The notes beneath the pieces are model-generated. The model was not told the DNA's origin and searched no databases. It saw nothing but the letters and a program-made list of their open reading frames with translations. This document shows, in pieces, positions 63,669-64,000 of a stretch of 64,000 nucleotides of DNA (positions are counted from its first letter, which is position 1; each line of letters begins with the position of its first letter). Position numbers and translations under genes: made by a program. The stretch is from Lucifuga dentata. Its lineage: Eukaryota; Chordata; Actinopteri; Ophidiiformes; Bythitidae. The stretch is from the NCBI GenBank assembly GCA_014773175.1, contig VXCM01000792.1, positions 248,001 through 312,000 of the forward strand. Direction: 5' to 3'.

Positions 63669-64000
63669 GCAATGAGCATGTAATGCCAGCATAGTCTGAC
63701 ATGGCTTTAATTTGCTGCATATACAGTATTTGATTTGTGTTTCCTTTGTAATTTTATCAGACAAGTATTAGGGTATCTTCAATTAGAATTCCACTGCATA
63801 TTGCAGTGGCAAAGTGGTGGTGATTAATGGTTTTATTTTAACTTATTCTTCAACTAAAAAAAAAAAAACACACACACAAAAAAAACAGCGCATCGCATGT
63901 TACCCTGACATGAAGCTGTCGGCTGCAGCCAGAGGGATAGCTGGCAGGTCACCAGTTTCAGACCATGATGTCTCAATGATGCCTTCATCAATATTCACCA
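51759..64000 (-). CDS. dennd3: DENND3, DENN domain-containing protein 3 (C-terminal 903 residues; runs off the right edge)
   Basis: Twenty exons from beyond 64000 to TAG at 51761-51759; all introns have GT/AG and the phases join without a break. DENND3 is the exchange factor for Rab12, activated by ULK1 phosphorylation and 14-3-3 binding in starvation autophagy; its PHenn region binds actin (literature knowledge). Window numbering starts at the first full codon. Residues 84-150 are the end of the dDENN module ([32 protein letters not shown]). Residues 151-219 are a Ser/Arg-rich linker with [11 protein letters not shown]. Residues 220-425 are helical. Residues 427-560 are the PHenn region ([33 protein letters not shown]). 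From about 615 to the end is a WD40-like propeller ([45 protein letters not shown]). Human DENND3 is about 1200 residues, so roughly 300 N-terminal residues lie outside. The dennd3a/b paralogue was not resolved. Confidence 0.95.
52059..52196 (-). CDS. dennd3: dennd3 window exon 19 (propeller)
   Basis: Residues 794-839: [36 protein letters not shown] and MIKVKNQ. Acceptor TTTAG|TGGGA, donor CCAG|GTAAA; 138 bp, phase 0 at both ends. Confidence 0.94.
52363..52481 (-). CDS. dennd3: dennd3 window exon 18 (propeller)
   Basis: Residues 754-793: [34 protein letters not shown] and ILLLPE. Acceptor AATAG|GCTCC, preceded by a (TG)n tract on plus, and donor TGAG|GTACC. Confidence 0.93.
52527..52567. repeat. 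(GA)n microsatellite, dennd3 intron
   Basis: A GA run that with the adjacent TG tract forms the polypyrimidine-rich sequence upstream of the acceptor of the exon at 52363-52481. Confidence 0.9.
52648..52720 (-). CDS. dennd3: dennd3 window exon 17 (propeller)
   Basis: Residues 730-754: [20 protein letters not shown] then TLWC. Acceptor CTCAG|GTGAA, donor TGCT|GTAAGT, phase 1. Confidence 0.92.
52886..52952 (-). CDS. dennd3: dennd3 window exon 16 (propeller)
   Basis: Residues 707-729: [18 protein letters not shown] then STLQ, a typical WD blade. Acceptor CTTCAG|CCAGA, donor ACAG|GTCAG. Confidence 0.93.
53291..53445 (-). CDS. dennd3: dennd3 window exon 15 (propeller)
   Basis: Residues 656-707: [37 protein letters not shown] and [13 protein letters not shown]. 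The donor CACAA|GTAAC ends in phase 2; reading through would stop at once. Confidence 0.93.
53446..55261 (-). other. dennd3 intron (1.8 kb), no recognisable content
   Basis: AT-rich and without long simple repeats or transposase-like frames. It separates the exons encoding GNAKL and NCMLG. Confidence 0.8.
55262..55359 (-). CDS. dennd3: dennd3 window exon 14 (propeller)
   Basis: Residues 623-655: [19 protein letters not shown] then [13 protein letters not shown], one WD-like blade. Acceptor TCCAG|GTCAG, donor ACTG|GTAAA. Confidence 0.94.
55767..55808. repeat. (GA)n microsatellite
   Basis: An uninterrupted GA run in a dennd3 intron. Confidence 0.95.
56190..56850 (+). mobile_element. Degenerate Tc1-like transposase relic
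   Basis: On plus, frames interrupted by stops and frameshifts recall a Tc1-like transposase: FCGQMR, then [20 protein letters not shown] in the place of the usual KHGGGS-type motif, and near 56690 the 3' end type ggttgtaccgggtacta. Inactive. It lies in a dennd3 intron, opposite to the gene. Confidence 0.6.
57110..57153. repeat. (TC)n microsatellite
   Basis: An uninterrupted TC run in a dennd3 intron. Confidence 0.95.
57408..57515 (-). CDS. dennd3: dennd3 window exon 13
   Basis: Residues 587-623: [19 protein letters not shown] and [15 protein letters not shown], leading into the propeller. Acceptor TCTAG|TGCCT, donor CCAG|GTACA. Confidence 0.94.
57856..57985 (-). CDS. dennd3: dennd3 window exon 12
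   Basis: Residues 544-587: [39 protein letters not shown] and IKME. Acceptor TCCAG|GACCC, donor GAAG|GTGAT. Confidence 0.95.
58628..58671. repeat. (GA)n microsatellite
   Basis: A GA run in the dennd3 intron just downstream of the exon at 58758-58928. Confidence 0.95.
58758..58928 (-). CDS. dennd3: dennd3 window exon 11 (PHenn region)
   Basis: Residues 487-543: [40 protein letters not shown] and [14 protein letters not shown]. Acceptor TATAG|GAGGT, donor CAAG|GTAAC. Confidence 0.95.
59272..59451 (-). CDS. dennd3: dennd3 window exon 10 (PHenn region)
   Basis: Residues 427-486: [39 protein letters not shown] and [19 protein letters not shown], the strongest match to DENND3. Higher GC than the flanking introns. 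Acceptor TTCAG|GTGTG, donor AAAG|GTGAG. Confidence 0.96.
59826..59905 (-). CDS. dennd3: dennd3 window exon 9
   Basis: Residues 400-426: [20 protein letters not shown] then TEAEAQE. Acceptor TCCAG|GTCTT. The donor AGGAG|GTCTGT is weaker than its neighbours but is the only in-phase choice. Confidence 0.92.
59906..61440 (-). other. dennd3 intron (1.5 kb)
   Basis: AT-rich with a short TA tract at about 60288-60300. No exon or mobile element recognised. Confidence 0.75.
61441..61663 (-). CDS. dennd3: dennd3 window exon 8
   Basis: Residues 326-400: [20 protein letters not shown], then [19 protein letters not shown] and [15 protein letters not shown]. The [11 protein letters not shown] motif matches mammalian DENND3 as recalled. 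Acceptor TGTAG|GCAGA, donor TGTAG|GTAGG; 223 bp. Confidence 0.93.
62043..62199 (-). CDS. dennd3: dennd3 window exon 7
   Basis: Residues 273-325: [38 protein letters not shown] and [12 protein letters not shown], a helical segment. Acceptor CTAG|GTATC, donor ACAG|GTTGG. Confidence 0.93.
62300..62459 (-). CDS. dennd3: dennd3 window exon 6
   Basis: Residues 220-273: [20 protein letters not shown], then [19 protein letters not shown] and [10 protein letters not shown]. Acceptor TTCAG|GCTTG, donor CCAG|GTACT; 160 bp. Confidence 0.93.
62557..62762 (-). CDS. dennd3: dennd3 window exon 5 (Ser/Arg-rich regulatory linker)
   Basis: Residues 151-220. The linker is low in hydrophobics and rich in S, R and [33 protein letters not shown] and [16 protein letters not shown]. 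It corresponds in position to the segment of mammalian DENND3 that carries the ULK1 sites. Acceptor AAGCAG|GAATC, donor GCTG|GTCAG. Confidence 0.93.
63027..63130 (-). CDS. dennd3: dennd3 window exon 4 (end of dDENN)
   Basis: Residues 117-151: [20 protein letters not shown] then [15 protein letters not shown]. Acceptor TCCAG|GTATTAG, donor ACAG|GTATG. Confidence 0.94.
63248..63344 (-). CDS. dennd3: dennd3 window exon 3 (dDENN)
   Basis: Residues 84-116: [20 protein letters not shown] then [12 protein letters not shown]. Acceptor GCCAG|AGGGG, donor GAAG|GTACA. Confidence 0.93.
63432..63587 (-). CDS. dennd3: dennd3 window exon 2
   Basis: Residues 32-84: [38 protein letters not shown] and NIFR. 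Acceptor ATCCAG|GGCAG, donor TTTAG|GTAGG; 156 bp. Confidence 0.92.
63620..63664. repeat. (CA)n microsatellite
   Basis: A CA run upstream of the acceptor of the dennd3 exon at 63432-63587. Confidence 0.95.
63904..64000 (-). CDS. dennd3: dennd3 window exon 1 (partial, cut by window edge)
   Basis: Residues 1-32: [16 protein letters not shown], then [16 protein letters not shown]. The donor is TCAGG|GTAAC. The 5' part is beyond the window. Confidence 0.8.

Noticed and set aside
1..64000. CRISPR arrays, bacterial or viral genes, rRNA and tRNA
   Set aside because: No spaced direct repeats of CRISPR type, no prokaryotic gene organisation and no recognisable rRNA or tRNA sequence; tandem repeats are simple microsatellites.

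Overview
The window is vertebrate nuclear DNA, most likely from a ray-finned (teleost) fish. The coding sequence is split into many short exons with GT/AG introns. CA, GA and ATCT microsatellites are dense. The intergenic and intronic DNA carries degenerate Tc1/mariner-like and hAT-like DNA transposons of the kind common in fish genomes. Species cannot be named from the sequence alone. There is no bacterial operon, CRISPR array or rRNA, and I recognised no tRNA.

Two protein genes are present, both on the minus strand. (1) slc45a4 occupies about 47.6 kb down to 6.67 kb. A CpG-rich promoter and first exon lie at about 47.5-47.7 kb, followed by a 19 kb intron 1, coding exon 2 at 28.1-28.4 kb, a 14.8 kb intron 2, and then thirteen coding exons packed into 13.3-6.67 kb. 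All splice phases join, giving an uninterrupted 898-residue SLC45-family transporter with twelve predicted membrane segments. (2) dennd3 occupies 51.76 kb to beyond the right edge. Twenty exons in the window join in phase to encode the last 903 residues: the end of the DENN module, a Ser/Arg-rich linker, the PHenn region and a C-terminal WD40-like propeller. The N-terminal DENN part lies beyond position 64000.

Layout: 1-6.67 kb, downstream flank and probable 3' UTR of slc45a4; 6.67-13.3 kb, slc45a4 exons 15 to 3; 13.3-28.1 kb, intron 2 with a Tc1-like relic and microsatellites; 28.1-28.5 kb, exon 2; 28.5-47.5 kb, intron 1 with several terminal-inverted-repeat elements; 47.1-47.7 kb, CpG-rich promoter and first exon; 47.7-51.7 kb, intergenic; 51.76-64 kb, dennd3.

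The proteins have no known joint pathway. SLC45A4 is a membrane solute carrier. DENND3 is a guanine-nucleotide exchange factor for Rab12 in membrane traffic and autophagy. The two genes are also neighbours in human, so the pairing is conserved synteny. Here they run head-to-tail, whereas I recall them as convergent in human. I found no new multi-gene system. The most unusual structures are two back-to-back perfect hairpins with the same AGGGA loop in the slc45a4 CpG-rich region, an in-frame N-terminal extension of slc45a4, and single-N assembly joins flanked by exact 63-67 bp duplications.
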